Assembly (NCBI GenBank): GCA_029937545.1
Contig: JAPYPR010000002.1
Span: 62,001-126,000, forward strand
From: Erythrobacter sp.
GTDB taxonomy: Bacteria; Pseudomonadota; Alphaproteobacteria; Sphingomonadales; Sphingomonadaceae
Reading direction: 5' to 3'
DNA length: 64,000 bases
The notes below the pieces were generated by a model that was not told the origin of the DNA, ran no database searches, and saw nothing but the letters and a program-made list of their open reading frames with translations. This document shows, in pieces, positions 52,806 to 62,390 of the stretch. Position 1 is the stretch's first letter; each line of letters starts with the position of its first letter. The position numbers and the translations under genes are program-made.

Positions 52806-54407
52806 TCAGTCGACAACGGCCTCGAAGGTAATGGCGATGGTTTCGCCGGCCGCCAGGCTATCGAGGCTCGCGCGGATCTCGCCGCTGGTAAGATAGGCGG
52901 CCCCTACCGGATCCGTTTCATCGGCGCCGGCTGCATCATCGTCTTCCGCAATGGTGGTGGTGTCGCACGCTGAACCGGACCGCAGGGTTCCGTTTGAGTA
53001 TGTGACCCCTGCCGGCAGGGTATCAGTCATGAGAACGCCAGATGCTGCCGTGTCGCCGGTGTTCGATGCGATAAGGCAATACTCGATGCGCGCTCCCGGG
53101 ATGTAAAAATCAGTATCTCCGATTTCTACTGGGTCGCCGAGAAGCCTGCTTGTCTTGTCGAGCAATACCGTCGTCGTCGGACGACAGAATGTGATGTCGT
53201 GGATGGCGATCCCTTGCTGCCCCGGGTCGGCCGGCGCCGCGGAATGATTGCCGTAGGAAACGATGATCCGGTCGACCGGCTGACTGAAGGTAACGACGAC
53301 GTTCCCGAAGCTGGAATCACTGTCGGACGCGCCGTCACCATACGCACTGTTTCCGATCACGTAGTTCGAATTGCCATTCGTGAGCGTGGGAACAACATTT
53401 GCCCCTTGATACCGCCCTTCTACGGTCACGAGATCCGCAAACTGCCCCGGGTTGCTGTCGACATCGAATATGGTGAATTGGGCCCCACGCATGATCGCGG
53501 GCAAAGTAATGGTCGTAACGGCGCGCCCGGCCCTCGATGGCTGGTCTGCGACCTGCCCGAGCGAGAACTGGGCGGGGGATATGCCTCCCGTGAACCCGTT
53601 CTGCCTAGCCGGAGACTGCCCGCCGAACGTCGCATTATTGAGCCAAGTTCCGTCGGTTGTCAGGTTGAAGCCGATGTTCCCAAGGGCACCGAGTGGATAG
53701 GTGTTGCTCGTTGTGCCCGCAGTCCAAGTAACCGCATCCCAATCAAATAGGATCGTCTGGTTGGGGCAGGTTAGCGCTGGCGCGACTCCAGCTTCGCGAA
53801 CCGAGTCTAGATATAGGTCAGACCGTAAAAACGTCCCGTTGTATGCAGTCGGGGAAAGGTCGCAAATTTCTAGACGCCAGGTTCCAGCTGCATTCTGGCC
53901 GTTGAAAGCCGAGAGGGCTGCCCGCGGGCGAAACGTGTTCTGGTAGGGAGGAGCCGTCGTAGCATGGCTAGCCCATGCGCGGTCGCTATTCACCAATTGC
54001 GTTGCGGCGTCGTCTAGCAGGACGTTAAAATTATTGCCCCTGACATTGCTCGTATCGTCGTTGGTCAGTTGCACGCGCGTACCCGTAGGGGATTGCAAAG
54101 TGAATTGCAGGTCTCCACGCCAAGTATGCGTAGCCAGAATGCCGATGTTTACATCTGCGACTGTAGCACTCGAGGTCACGATGAAGTTGCGTACCAAAGG
54201 ATTGGTGCAAACGGTCGTGCCGTCGATGGTGCCGTTCGTCGTATTCGAATACGTCGACGAAATCTGAGCCGCCGCCGGGGTCGCGTTCAGCATCATCGAA
54301 AGGCCGAGAACCAATAGTGCAATCAAGTATCCGAGATGAACTCGAAGCCTCGATACCGGGGCGCAACAAGAATGTGGTTGGCGGTCGATCGTCGTCAGCG
54401 TGTTCAT
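52806..54407 (-). CDS. secreted P-domain (proprotein convertase P/Homo B) + DUF11-like protein
   Basis: ADVNIGILATHTWRGDLQFTLQSPTGTRVQLTNDD...AAGTWRLEICDLSPTAYNGTFLRSDLYL; C-terminal ARIEYCLIASNTGDTAASGVLMTDTLPAGVTYSNGTL...IAITFEAVVD*. Confidence 0.8.
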   Translation of the reverse strand: MNTLTTIDRQPHSCCAPVSRLRVHLGYLIALLVLGLSMMLNATPAAAQISSTYSNTTNGTIDGTTVCTNPLVRNFIVTSSATVADVNIGILATHTWRGDLQFTLQSPTGTRVQLTNDDTSNVRGNNFNVLLDDAATQLVNSDRAWASHATTAPPYQNTFRPRAALSAFNGQNAAGTWRLEICDLSPTAYNGTFLRSDLYLDSVREAGVAPALTCPNQTILFDWDAVTWTAGTTSNTYPLGALGNIGFNLTTDGTWLNNATFGGQSPARQNGFTGGISPAQFSLGQVADQPSRAGRAVTTITLPAIMRGAQFTIFDVDSNPGQFADLVTVEGRYQGANVVPTLTNGNSNYVIGNSAYGDGASDSDSSFGNVVVTFSQPVDRIIVSYGNHSAAPADPGQQGIAIHDITFCRPTTTVLLDKTSRLLGDPVEIGDTDFYIPGARIEYCLIASNTGDTAASGVLMTDTLPAGVTYSNGTLRSGSACDTTTIAEDDDAAGADETDPVGAAYLTSGEIRASLDSLAAGETIAITFEAVVD

Positions 54408-57400
54408 CGGCCTAGTCCTAGGAAGCTGAAGCTGTCGGCATCGAACTTCAGGCGGAAGCTGGCGTAAACACCCTCGTCGGTGTTACGCGCGGCGCTGAAG
54501 TCCTCGTCGCGGAAGCCGGACACATTGTAGCCGACGCTCAGCAGCATATCGTCTGCCGGAACGAAGCCGATTTCCGGACCGAATGCGAAGCTGGTGTAGC
54601 CATCGGTAAGGCCGCTGCGCACAGTCGCTCGCCCGCCGACTTCGAAGCGCTCGCCGATGCCGATACGGGCATCCAGTCCGCCGAGCAGCGTCCAGCCCGA
54701 AGCGTCGTAGCCTTCGAAGCTGTCGAAATTGTATCGCGTGCCGACAAACACGCCGATTTCGGTGCGCTGGAAAAGTCCGCCATCGTCTTGGTCGTAGCCG
54801 CGCGGCGACCAGTTCGTCGAGAGGCTGCCGATAAGACGGCGCGATTTTGCCTCGCCATCCACAGTCAGGGCCGTCCGTCCAGCTGGCCCGGTCTCGCCCG
54901 CGACCGCGCCGCGCACTTCGTCGCTACGGTATTCGATCTTGGCGAGGAAAGCGAAGGGCGACTCGTCCGGGCGATGGGCGATCGCGATCGCGCCGTCCAT
55001 GATCTCGCTCATCGCACCGAAATCGTCTTCGGCATTGGTCCAGGTAAAGCCGGAGCCGACCACGCTGCCTTCACCGAGCTGGCGGATAGCGCCGAAGGTC
55101 AGGCCCTTGCGATCGGCCTGTTCGCCATCGCGATACTCGCCGCGGAAATTGGCGGCCCAGCGATCTTTGCGCCAGGTCCCGCCGGCGGTGATGGCGACAA
55201 AGTCCTCGAACAGCTGGCCGTCCTGGCCAAGATGACCGCCACTGGCGACCGGGTGGAGCGGATTGATCGCCTTGCCCGGATCGACGCCGCCGATCTGTCG
55301 GTTTCCATCGACGGTGAAGTCGACCGTGAGGTTGCTGGTCACAGGCAGGCTTTGCGCCAGCCCGAAGGCAGCGAAGGAGCGGGGACCGTATTCGGAGATC
55401 GTTTGTTGGCCCAAGGTGCCGGTGACGCGTGCGCCCGCCCACGGAGCGAGCTCGATGCCGCCCTGCACCGTGCGTGCGTCGATCGCTTCACCCTCGGCAA
55501 TCTCGTAGCTACCGATCAGGCGGATGGCATTGGTCAACGCATAGCGCGCGCCGAAGCGGTGGCGGGTCGGAAGATCGATGGAATCGGTATTCTCGAGCGC
55601 GATGCTGGTGCTGGCGTTCAGTTCCAGCCGGTTGTCGAGCAAGCGCTGGCTGGCGCCTGCTTCGAGCACGGTCGAGGAACCGGTCGTGCCGTCCTGGAAA
55701 CGATCGGAGAAGTGGGCGATGCCGAGGCGCAGGTCGGTCGCCTGCGAACGCCAGGTCGCCTGCACCTGCACCGCATTGCGGCGCGCCGCGTCGGTAAGGC
55801 TGTCGTCGCGCCAGGCACTGCCGGTCACGATGAGTTCCTCGGTGACCGAATAACGTGCATCGACACCCACCTTGGTGCGGCCCCGCTCGACGGCGTTCTG
55901 CTGTTCGACACCGTAGCCTTCTTCGATGCTGCGAGCATACGCTAGCACATCGAGCTTGCCTGTGTGATGTTCGGCTTCGACCTGCCAGGCAGCCTTGGTT
56001 TCGCCTTCGCTTCGGCTGGCGCCGATCTCGGCACGGACTTCGGTCGCAGAGCCGATCCGGGCGCGCACATCGGCGGCGACGATTTCGGTCCGCGGACCGT
56101 CGCCCTTGTCGGTAACGGCGCTGGCGCCGATGCGCAGGTTGCCGTCCGCCAAGGTGACGTCGGTGCGAACGCCGGCGTTGAGCTCGCCCGACGAGGTCAG
56201 CTGGTCGATTTCGTAATCGATGACGATGAATTGCGGGTTGAGATCGAAATCGCGGCTCAGGACCGGTTGCGTAAAGGTAATCGTGCCGGACAGGATGTCG
56301 ATGTCGTAATCGACGAACCGCTCGAGTTCGCGGCGTTCGACGATGATTTCCGAGCGGAAGCGGTCGCGGGTCTCGATGGCAACGCGTTCGGAATTAATGA
56401 CGATCGCGCGGCTGGACAGGCGGTAGGGGCCTGACAGACCGTTGCCCTGGATCTCGTCGCGGCGGAAGCGGGTCTCGGTTTCGGCTGCGAAACCCTGGAC
56501 GTGCAGCTTGCCGAACCGGCCTTCCGCTTTCACGCCGGTGGCGGCGCGGTCGTAACGGGCGAGGTCGGTCTGGTCGAAACCGGTGCGGAAGTCGCCGTAG
56601 ATTGCGTAGAAGCTCTCGGTTTCGACGCGGACGTAAAGCTTGCCGCGGCTGGCGGCATCGAAGCGGCGCGTGGAGCCATCGCCGTATACAGTGTAATAGG
56701 CGTTGGGATCGATCGTGCCTTCGAGGCGCTGCTCTTCGCGCTGCTTGGCGCTGTCATAGGCGGCCGTGACGAGGAATTTACCGAGCACGCGGCCCTTCGC
56801 ATAAAGCGCCACGCGGGCCTCGTCGCCAAGATCGCTGTCGAAGCGCCCGGTACGCTGCATGTTGTCCGCGACGGTGCGCGCGCCCGCCGAGCCTTCGGCA
56901 AGGCCGACGACCGTCCAGGGCTGGTCACCCGGCACCATCCAGCCCTCGATTTCCTGGGTGCGCGTAATCTGGCGGTCGGTAAAGCTGAACTGCAGATGGA
57001 GCGGGCCGCTGACCATCGTCGGTGCCAGTTCGATCAAGGCTACGCCGTCATCGCCTTCGACCGTCCAGGTCGGCGATGCGCCGCCGAGGCCGGTCAGCTG
57101 GCGCAGCTGCATTGCTTCGATCGCCTGCGCGCTCTCGTAGGGCGCATTGATGGCAACGCTGCCGCTGACGCCGCTGCGAACCGGGCGGCCCTTGCGGTCG
57201 GTGATACGCACCGCGAGCACCGGCTTGTTTTCACCGTCGGCCACCAGACGCGAGCGAGCGTCGATGAGTTCGGCCTTGGCAGGGGCGGCGGCGAAATTGA
57301 CGCTACGCTCAAGTGCGGCAATCTCTTCGCCGTTTGCGGAAAGGACGCGCGCGGTCAGGCTTGTGACCTCGGATTCCAGGGCGACGCCGCGCCAGACGCT

Positions 57401-59449
57401 GACCGCATAAGTGCCATCGGCGGACTTCTTCACGCCGTCGAAAGCCAGCGGATCGACGCGCTCGCCATTGGCCGACAGTTCGACCTTCTCGCCGACCTCA
57501 TGGCGGATCGCCACACGCACCGCCGGAGCGCGCGGATTGTGGCCGACTTCGGGGAAGAGAAATTCGGTCGGCCCATCGCCAACAGCGGTCCAATCGATGT
57601 CTGCGCCGGCGGCGGCCGCGTCCTCGAGGGGGGTTTCATCGCCTTCGGGGGAGGGCGGAGCCCAATCCGCAGGCAGTGTCGCATGAAAATCCGCGACCAC
57701 GAGGCTGCCGCCTTGACCACGCACGAAGCGCGAGTTCGTCGCCCCCGCGTTGGCCGTCGAGCGGCTGCAATCGACGAACGTACCGCCGTCGGGAAGGGTC
57801 TGCTCTTGCGCCTGGACCACATGCGTGCCGGGCATCAGCCCCTCGAAGTGATAGCGGCCGTCGCGGTCGGTGATGGCGAAGCTGCCGTCCTCGAGCATGA
57901 CTCGCACACCCGGGATCCCGCGCCGCGCGTCTTTCAACACGCAGTCGCCTTCGGTGATCCGTCCGATCAGCGTCATGCGATCGGCAATGATGTCACGCTC
58001 CACCCGCAGGCTGGCCGTGGCCGTAGTCACGTCTCCGCGACTGTCGACGATGTCGGCTCGGTTCTCGATCACCCCGGGAGGCGCATCTGCACGAATGGTC
58101 ATGGCATAGGTTGCGCGGCGGCTCTCTCCGGCAGGGATGTCACCGAACGCGATCTTGAGTTCGCGGCCATCCGGGCTGATTGCAACCTGATCGTCCTCCT
58201 CTTCGCCATCGATACGAATACTGTCACGGCGGAGGCGCAACCAGGGGGAGGGCCTATCGGTGACGATGACATCGCGTTTTGTGCCGATCGTATCCGGATT
58301 GGAGACCGTGACCACATAAAACACGACGTCGCCGGGCGCGGCGATCTGGCGCGACGCGGTCTTGGTGATGTCGAGCGTGACCAGCGGACGATCAAGCGGG
58401 ATATCGAACTCTACTGGCCCCCCGTCGGCCAGGGTGAAAGCGTTCGAATAGGAACCGTCAGTGATGATGTAGCTCTCGCCATCGGGACGGTTGAACGGCG
58501 CAAGTTCTGCCGGTGTCGCTTCCGAAGGCGCCGTGTATGGCGCAGGAGGCTGGATCAGCAGACGATAGGTTCCAGCCGAAAGCACCGGGAAGCGGTACTC
58601 ACCCGGCGCCAGCGGGAAGGTGCTGCCATCGGCGAGCGGAATGGCGCTGCCGCTGACTACGGTGGAGGGCCACGCGGTTACACCGTCGTCTGCAAAAACG
58701 GTCGCAGGCTGGCCGGTCGCGGCGTCGATGATCGTGACACGCGCCCCATTCACCAGGTTTCCGTCTTGGCTGTCGAAAACATAACCAAACGGGTTCGAAA
58801 TTGCAGCGACGATGGTGGAAACGATCGGATTGCCGGTCGGACCGGGGTACGAAATCGTAATGTCGTCGCCGGAGCGCAGCGAGAGGACGCAGTCGCCCTG
58901 CCCCGGCGCCGGCGGGATCGAAGTCGTGGGAACTGCACCGACAAATTCACCCGTATTCTCGCCGGTTTCAAAGATTGTCAGCCGCTCTTCGTCGCCGGAT
59001 TGGGTGGAGATCACAACTTCGATGGAATCGATGGCGGAGGGGTCGCGATTGGCTCTCCTGGTGTTGATGCTAAAAAACAGCGTCTGACCGATGCGAATTT
59101 CATTAGTAGCATCGAGCGCGATCGGTGCGGTGTTGGCCGCTCCGCCGGTCATGAACGACATGTCGATCGGCGTTCCACCACACAGCGACGGAGATAACGG
59201 GTACTGCACGCCGCCGGTTGGCGAAGGCACGAATGTGCCGATTGTCACCGGGGTATCGTCGATTTCCAGGGTAACTTCGTTGGAGGTTGTCGCGCCCGGA
59301 AGGTCGCCGCTGCGCCAGCTGGCTTCGGCGATATTCGTAATGACACGAACACCGTCCGCGGTTTGAGCATAGGCCGGAACCAGCACGAAAAGCAGCAGCA
59401 ATCCGAGGAATGCCACTGCCTTTCGCGAGAGGTTCAGGTCGACGACCAC
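54404..59449 (-). CDS. 1681-aa surface protein: DUF11/Ig-like modules, carboxypeptidase-regulatory-like domain and C-terminal outer-membrane beta-barrel
   Basis: Signal peptide; VTLDITKTASRQIAAPGDVVFYVVTVSNPD DUF11; GIPGVRVMLEDGSFAITDRDGRYHFEGLMPGTHVV; YYTVYGDGSTRRFDAASRGKLYVRVETESFYAIYGDF; alternating C-terminus ending GVYASFRLKFDADSFSFLGLGR. Confidence 0.8.
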   Translation of the reverse strand: MVVDLNLSRKAVAFLGLLLLFVLVPAYAQTADGVRVITNIAEASWRSGDLPGATTSNEVTLEIDDTPVTIGTFVPSPTGGVQYPLSPSLCGGTPIDMSFMTGGAANTAPIALDATNEIRIGQTLFFSINTRRANRDPSAIDSIEVVISTQSGDEERLTIFETGENTGEFVGAVPTTSIPPAPGQGDCVLSLRSGDDITISYPGPTGNPIVSTIVAAISNPFGYVFDSQDGNLVNGARVTIIDAATGQPATVFADDGVTAWPSTVVSGSAIPLADGSTFPLAPGEYRFPVLSAGTYRLLIQPPAPYTAPSEATPAELAPFNRPDGESYIITDGSYSNAFTLADGGPVEFDIPLDRPLVTLDITKTASRQIAAPGDVVFYVVTVSNPDTIGTKRDVIVTDRPSPWLRLRRDSIRIDGEEEDDQVAISPDGRELKIAFGDIPAGESRRATYAMTIRADAPPGVIENRADIVDSRGDVTTATASLRVERDIIADRMTLIGRITEGDCVLKDARRGIPGVRVMLEDGSFAITDRDGRYHFEGLMPGTHVVQAQEQTLPDGGTFVDCSRSTANAGATNSRFVRGQGGSLVVADFHATLPADWAPPSPEGDETPLEDAAAAGADIDWTAVGDGPTEFLFPEVGHNPRAPAVRVAIRHEVGEKVELSANGERVDPLAFDGVKKSADGTYAVSVWRGVALESEVTSLTARVLSANGEEIAALERSVNFAAAPAKAELIDARSRLVADGENKPVLAVRITDRKGRPVRSGVSGSVAINAPYESAQAIEAMQLRQLTGLGGASPTWTVEGDDGVALIELAPTMVSGPLHLQFSFTDRQITRTQEIEGWMVPGDQPWTVVGLAEGSAGARTVADNMQRTGRFDSDLGDEARVALYAKGRVLGKFLVTAAYDSAKQREEQRLEGTIDPNAYYTVYGDGSTRRFDAASRGKLYVRVETESFYAIYGDFRTGFDQTDLARYDRAATGVKAEGRFGKLHVQGFAAETETRFRRDEIQGNGLSGPYRLSSRAIVINSERVAIETRDRFRSEIIVERRELERFVDYDIDILSGTITFTQPVLSRDFDLNPQFIVIDYEIDQLTSSGELNAGVRTDVTLADGNLRIGASAVTDKGDGPRTEIVAADVRARIGSATEVRAEIGASRSEGETKAAWQVEAEHHTGKLDVLAYARSIEEGYGVEQQNAVERGRTKVGVDARYSVTEELIVTGSAWRDDSLTDAARRNAVQVQATWRSQATDLRLGIAHFSDRFQDGTTGSSTVLEAGASQRLLDNRLELNASTSIALENTDSIDLPTRHRFGARYALTNAIRLIGSYEIAEGEAIDARTVQGGIELAPWAGARVTGTLGQQTISEYGPRSFAAFGLAQSLPVTSNLTVDFTVDGNRQIGGVDPGKAINPLHPVASGGHLGQDGQLFEDFVAITAGGTWRKDRWAANFRGEYRDGEQADRKGLTFGAIRQLGEGSVVGSGFTWTNAEDDFGAMSEIMDGAIAIAHRPDESPFAFLAKIEYRSDEVRGAVAGETGPAGRTALTVDGEAKSRRLIGSLSTNWSPRGYDQDDGGLFQRTEIGVFVGTRYNFDSFEGYDASGWTLLGGLDARIGIGERFEVGGRATVRSGLTDGYTSFAFGPEIGFVPADDMLLSVGYNVSGFRDEDFSAARNTDEGVYASFRLKFDADSFSFLGLGR

Positions 59450-59462
59450 GATCCAGGAGCCG

Positions 59463-60530
59463 TCAGTCTATGATGGCCTGGAAGATCAACGTGCGGGTTT
59501 CGCCCGCAGCGATGTTATCGAGCGTACCGGACACACGAGGATCCGCGTAGGACCCGGTTCCGGTTGCGCCGCCAACATCACAATCGGTGCTGTTGGTGCT
59601 GACCGGGAAGTTGGCATCAGTATAGGAGAGGTCTGCCGGCACGTCGTCGGTCACGGTGACGCCGGTTGCCGTGGCACTCCCCGCCGAGTTCGTTACGGCG
59701 ATACAATACTGGATCGTCGCTCCCGGAATGGCCTTGGGGTTGCTGGTGCCGCTGACAGGATCTTCGACGACGAAACTCGTCTTGGTGACTGTCAGATCGG
59801 CCGCCGAAACGACATAGTCGTCAGCTGCCGAGAAAGAGCCATCGTACTGGGCGTCCGTTTCGCCAGCGCCGTCGGCGAGCACGGTATCGACCACAGCCGC
59901 ATCGTTAGTGGCGGAGGTGGTCAGGAGCGCACCCTGGCTTCCCGGAGTATTGCCGGCATAGGCCGTCGCCGTCAGGATAACCGTGGCGACATCGCCGCTT
60001 GCGAGCGGTGTGGTACCCGGGGGACGGGTGGCCGGAATATTGGCGACCACGAATACCGTCCGGGTTTCGTCTGCCGCTAATTCGTCGATGTATGTGACCG
60101 GTGTCTCGTCGTTCCAATCGCCATCATTGTCGGTGTCGATATAGAACGTTTCGCCGGTCGTATTGAAATTGTCCGTCCCGTCGATTGCGCCCGCGCCGCC
60201 ATCCTGCTGAGCAACGCTGAGCTCGAAGTCGGCGACATCGTTCGACAGGTTGGTAACCTGGAAAGTCGTCACCTGCTGGGTCGCACCCGGTGCGACGATG
60301 GTTTGCGTTCCACCAACCTCTACAACGGTCAGATCGACCTTGCGGTCGACGAGAAATTCATCGGTGTCTTCCTGGTCATCCTGCGCGACACCGCCAACCG
60401 AGTAAGACACCGTCACGGTGTTCTGGATGGATGTGCCGGCATCAGTCCCCGCGGCCAAGGCCGGGGAGGCGCCGAGAGCGACAAGTGGTATTGCACTTAC
60501 CGCACCCAGCAATTTGCTGGTACGTTTCAT
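59463..60530 (-). CDS. secreted DUF11-like repeat protein
   Basis: MKRTSKLLGAVSAIPLVALGASPALA; DLTVTKTSFVVEDP...GATIQYCIAVTNSAGSATATGVTVTDDVPADLSY; ends RTLIFQAIID*. Confidence 0.8.
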   Translation of the reverse strand: MKRTSKLLGAVSAIPLVALGASPALAAGTDAGTSIQNTVTVSYSVGGVAQDDQEDTDEFLVDRKVDLTVVEVGGTQTIVAPGATQQVTTFQVTNLSNDVADFELSVAQQDGGAGAIDGTDNFNTTGETFYIDTDNDGDWNDETPVTYIDELAADETRTVFVVANIPATRPPGTTPLASGDVATVILTATAYAGNTPGSQGALLTTSATNDAAVVDTVLADGAGETDAQYDGSFSAADDYVVSAADLTVTKTSFVVEDPVSGTSNPKAIPGATIQYCIAVTNSAGSATATGVTVTDDVPADLSYTDANFPVSTNSTDCDVGGATGTGSYADPRVSGTLDNIAAGETRTLIFQAIID

Positions 60531-60601
60531 GGTCTCGAACCCTCTGTTTTAATGGTCGCGCCTGTCAGCGCCCGCGACCTGCGGCGCGTTTCCTCCGCCG
60601 G

Positions 60602-61072
60602 TTAGCGGACGATCCCGTAATAGCTGAGTTCACCGCTTTCGCCCGGCGCGACCTGTGCCAGGACCCAGCGGATGTGCGTCACGTCGGAGAGCTCCGCAGG
60701 TCGCCGGCCAGCGTCGGAATCCGGAACGGCGAGGCGATCGAGAGTGGCAAAGGTTCCCCCCCCGTCGACCGACACTTCGAAACTGTCGTCCAGTTCGGCG
60801 AGCCGCACTGCCGAAGGCAGCGGATTGGTCACGACGAAGTTCTCTGCCGCCGCGCTTCCGCCGTTCGCATAGCTGGTGGTGAAAAGAAGGCGGTCGCCCG
60901 GAACCACGCCCTCGGGGGCGGCAAGGGTCGTGCGTGATTGCCCGTTTTCGACCGTCGTGCGCTCAACTTTGACATCGCTCGACAGAGCCACATCGTTCTG
61001 CGCGGTCGCGGGGGCGGAAAAGCCGAGCGTCATGCAGGCCAGACCGAAGCTAAGTGCGAGTTTCTTGTTCAT
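60602..61072 (-). CDS. small secreted DUF11-like protein
   Basis: MNKKLALSFGLACMTLGFSAPATAQ; VVPGDRLLFTTSYANGGSAAAENFVVTNPLPSAVRLAE. Confidence 0.75.
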   Translation of the reverse strand: MNKKLALSFGLACMTLGFSAPATAQNDVALSSDVKVERTTVENGQSRTTLAAPEGVVPGDRLLFTTSYANGGSAAAENFVVTNPLPSAVRLAELDDSFEVSVDGGGTFATLDRLAVPDSDAGRRPAELSDVTHIRWVLAQVAPGESGELSYYGIVR

Positions 61073-61093
61073 GTTGATTTCCTTGCGGTCGAA

Positions 61094-62071
61094 TTAGTCG
61101 ACGACGACGTCGAAGGTGACGGTGTAGTCGTTGCCGGAGGTCACGGTCCCGACATCGACGCTGACCCCCGTTGCACTGGCTTCGCCCGCATCCGCGTCGG
61201 CGGCGTCGGTCAGTGCCGCACCGTCGAGCGTCAGTGTGCCGGCTTCGTAAGACGTGAAGGTCGGGAAATCGTCGGTGATTACGAAGTTGTCGAACGACCC
61301 GGTGCCCGTGACTTCCGCCACGATGGTGAAGGTCACGATTGCGCCTGGAACCGCTTCGGTACCGCCGAAGGGATCGGCGACGGTGGCCGATTTCACGAGC
61401 GAGACCTGCGCGACGCGAGCGATCAGCGAGCCGTCTGCATCTGCATCAGCATTGGTTAAACCGACTACGGCATCGCTGCCACCTTCGCCTTGGCCTGCAA
61501 ACGTCGTACCCGGGGTACCGGTGCCGGTGACTGCTTCTGCAAGCAGATTTACATCGCTCGTCTGCCCATCGGTCACGCCACCGGGGGACGATACAAGGAC
61601 GAAGACGGTTAGCGCTTCGTCGGCATCGAGCACGGGCGAAGCCTCGCCTGCGCCCAGCACGACATCGACACCTTCGTCGTAGACGCCATTTCCGTTCGTA
61701 TCGTAAGCTATGCCGTCGATAGTAACATCGAAGTCATTTCCGGTTCGACCGGGATCGGCAGTGAGATTGAATGCTTCCGGTCCATTGCCGGTATTGGTAA
61801 CTTCATAGGTGAGGACTGCGGAAGCATTGCCGATGGGCACGGCGCTGCCATCTTGCCACGTCGTAGTGACGTTCAGCAGTTCGTCCACCTGGACTTCGAC
61901 CGGGTTCGAGACGACGGTGCGCGGCGTCACCCCGCCATCGTCATAAGTCGCAGTCGCGATGTTTTCGATGATCGAGCCTGCAGGCACGCCATCGGCAAGT
62001 GCGGGCGAGGCAGCAAGGAGGGTGGCAAGGGCCAGCGTGCTGGCGGCGAGCTGATGGTGATGGTTCTTCAT
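61094..62071 (-). CDS. secreted DUF11-like repeat protein
   Basis: MKNHHHQLAASTLALATLLAASPALA; SLVKSATVADPFGG...GAIVTFTIVAEVTGTGSFDNFVITDDFPTFTSYEAGTL; ends YTVTFDVVVD*. Confidence 0.8.
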   Translation of the reverse strand: MKNHHHQLAASTLALATLLAASPALADGVPAGSIIENIATATYDDGGVTPRTVVSNPVEVQVDELLNVTTTWQDGSAVPIGNASAVLTYEVTNTGNGPEAFNLTADPGRTGNDFDVTIDGIAYDTNGNGVYDEGVDVVLGAGEASPVLDADEALTVFVLVSSPGGVTDGQTSDVNLLAEAVTGTGTPGTTFAGQGEGGSDAVVGLTNADADADGSLIARVAQVSLVKSATVADPFGGTEAVPGAIVTFTIVAEVTGTGSFDNFVITDDFPTFTSYEAGTLTLDGAALTDAADADAGEASATGVSVDVGTVTSGNDYTVTFDVVVD

Positions 62072-62360
62072 GCAGCCGTAGTGCATGAAAAGGGTAAACG
62101 AACCGTTAGAAAGTACGCGTTTTCACCTAGGGTGCCGGTAAAGGGGGTCTAATATTTTGCTGCCAGCGCATGGCAGAGCGCGTTGCGCACCTGCTCAACC
62201 CATTTTCGAGATCGAATGCAGACAGTCGGCTCTCCACTCAAACCCAGACATTCGCACATCTTCTGGGCCCAGCCCAAAGAGCACTCCGAAACCGAGAAAC
62301 ATTCCCTGCCCGATGTGGTAAACAAGGTGGGAGCGAATTGTTGTAGAGCCTGCGTCGGCG

Positions 62361-62390
62361 ATTCATTTCAACGCCTTAGCGGAAATGAAT
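62361..62390. repeat. inverted repeat directly abutting tRNA-Asn 3' end
   Basis: ATTCATTTC-aacgccttagcg-GAAATGAAT. Confidence 0.7.

Noticed and set aside
56501-59197. 898-aa + strand ORF opposite the giant DUF11 gene
   Set aside because: Arg/His-rich low-quality translation; minus-strand frame has signal peptide and recognisable domains
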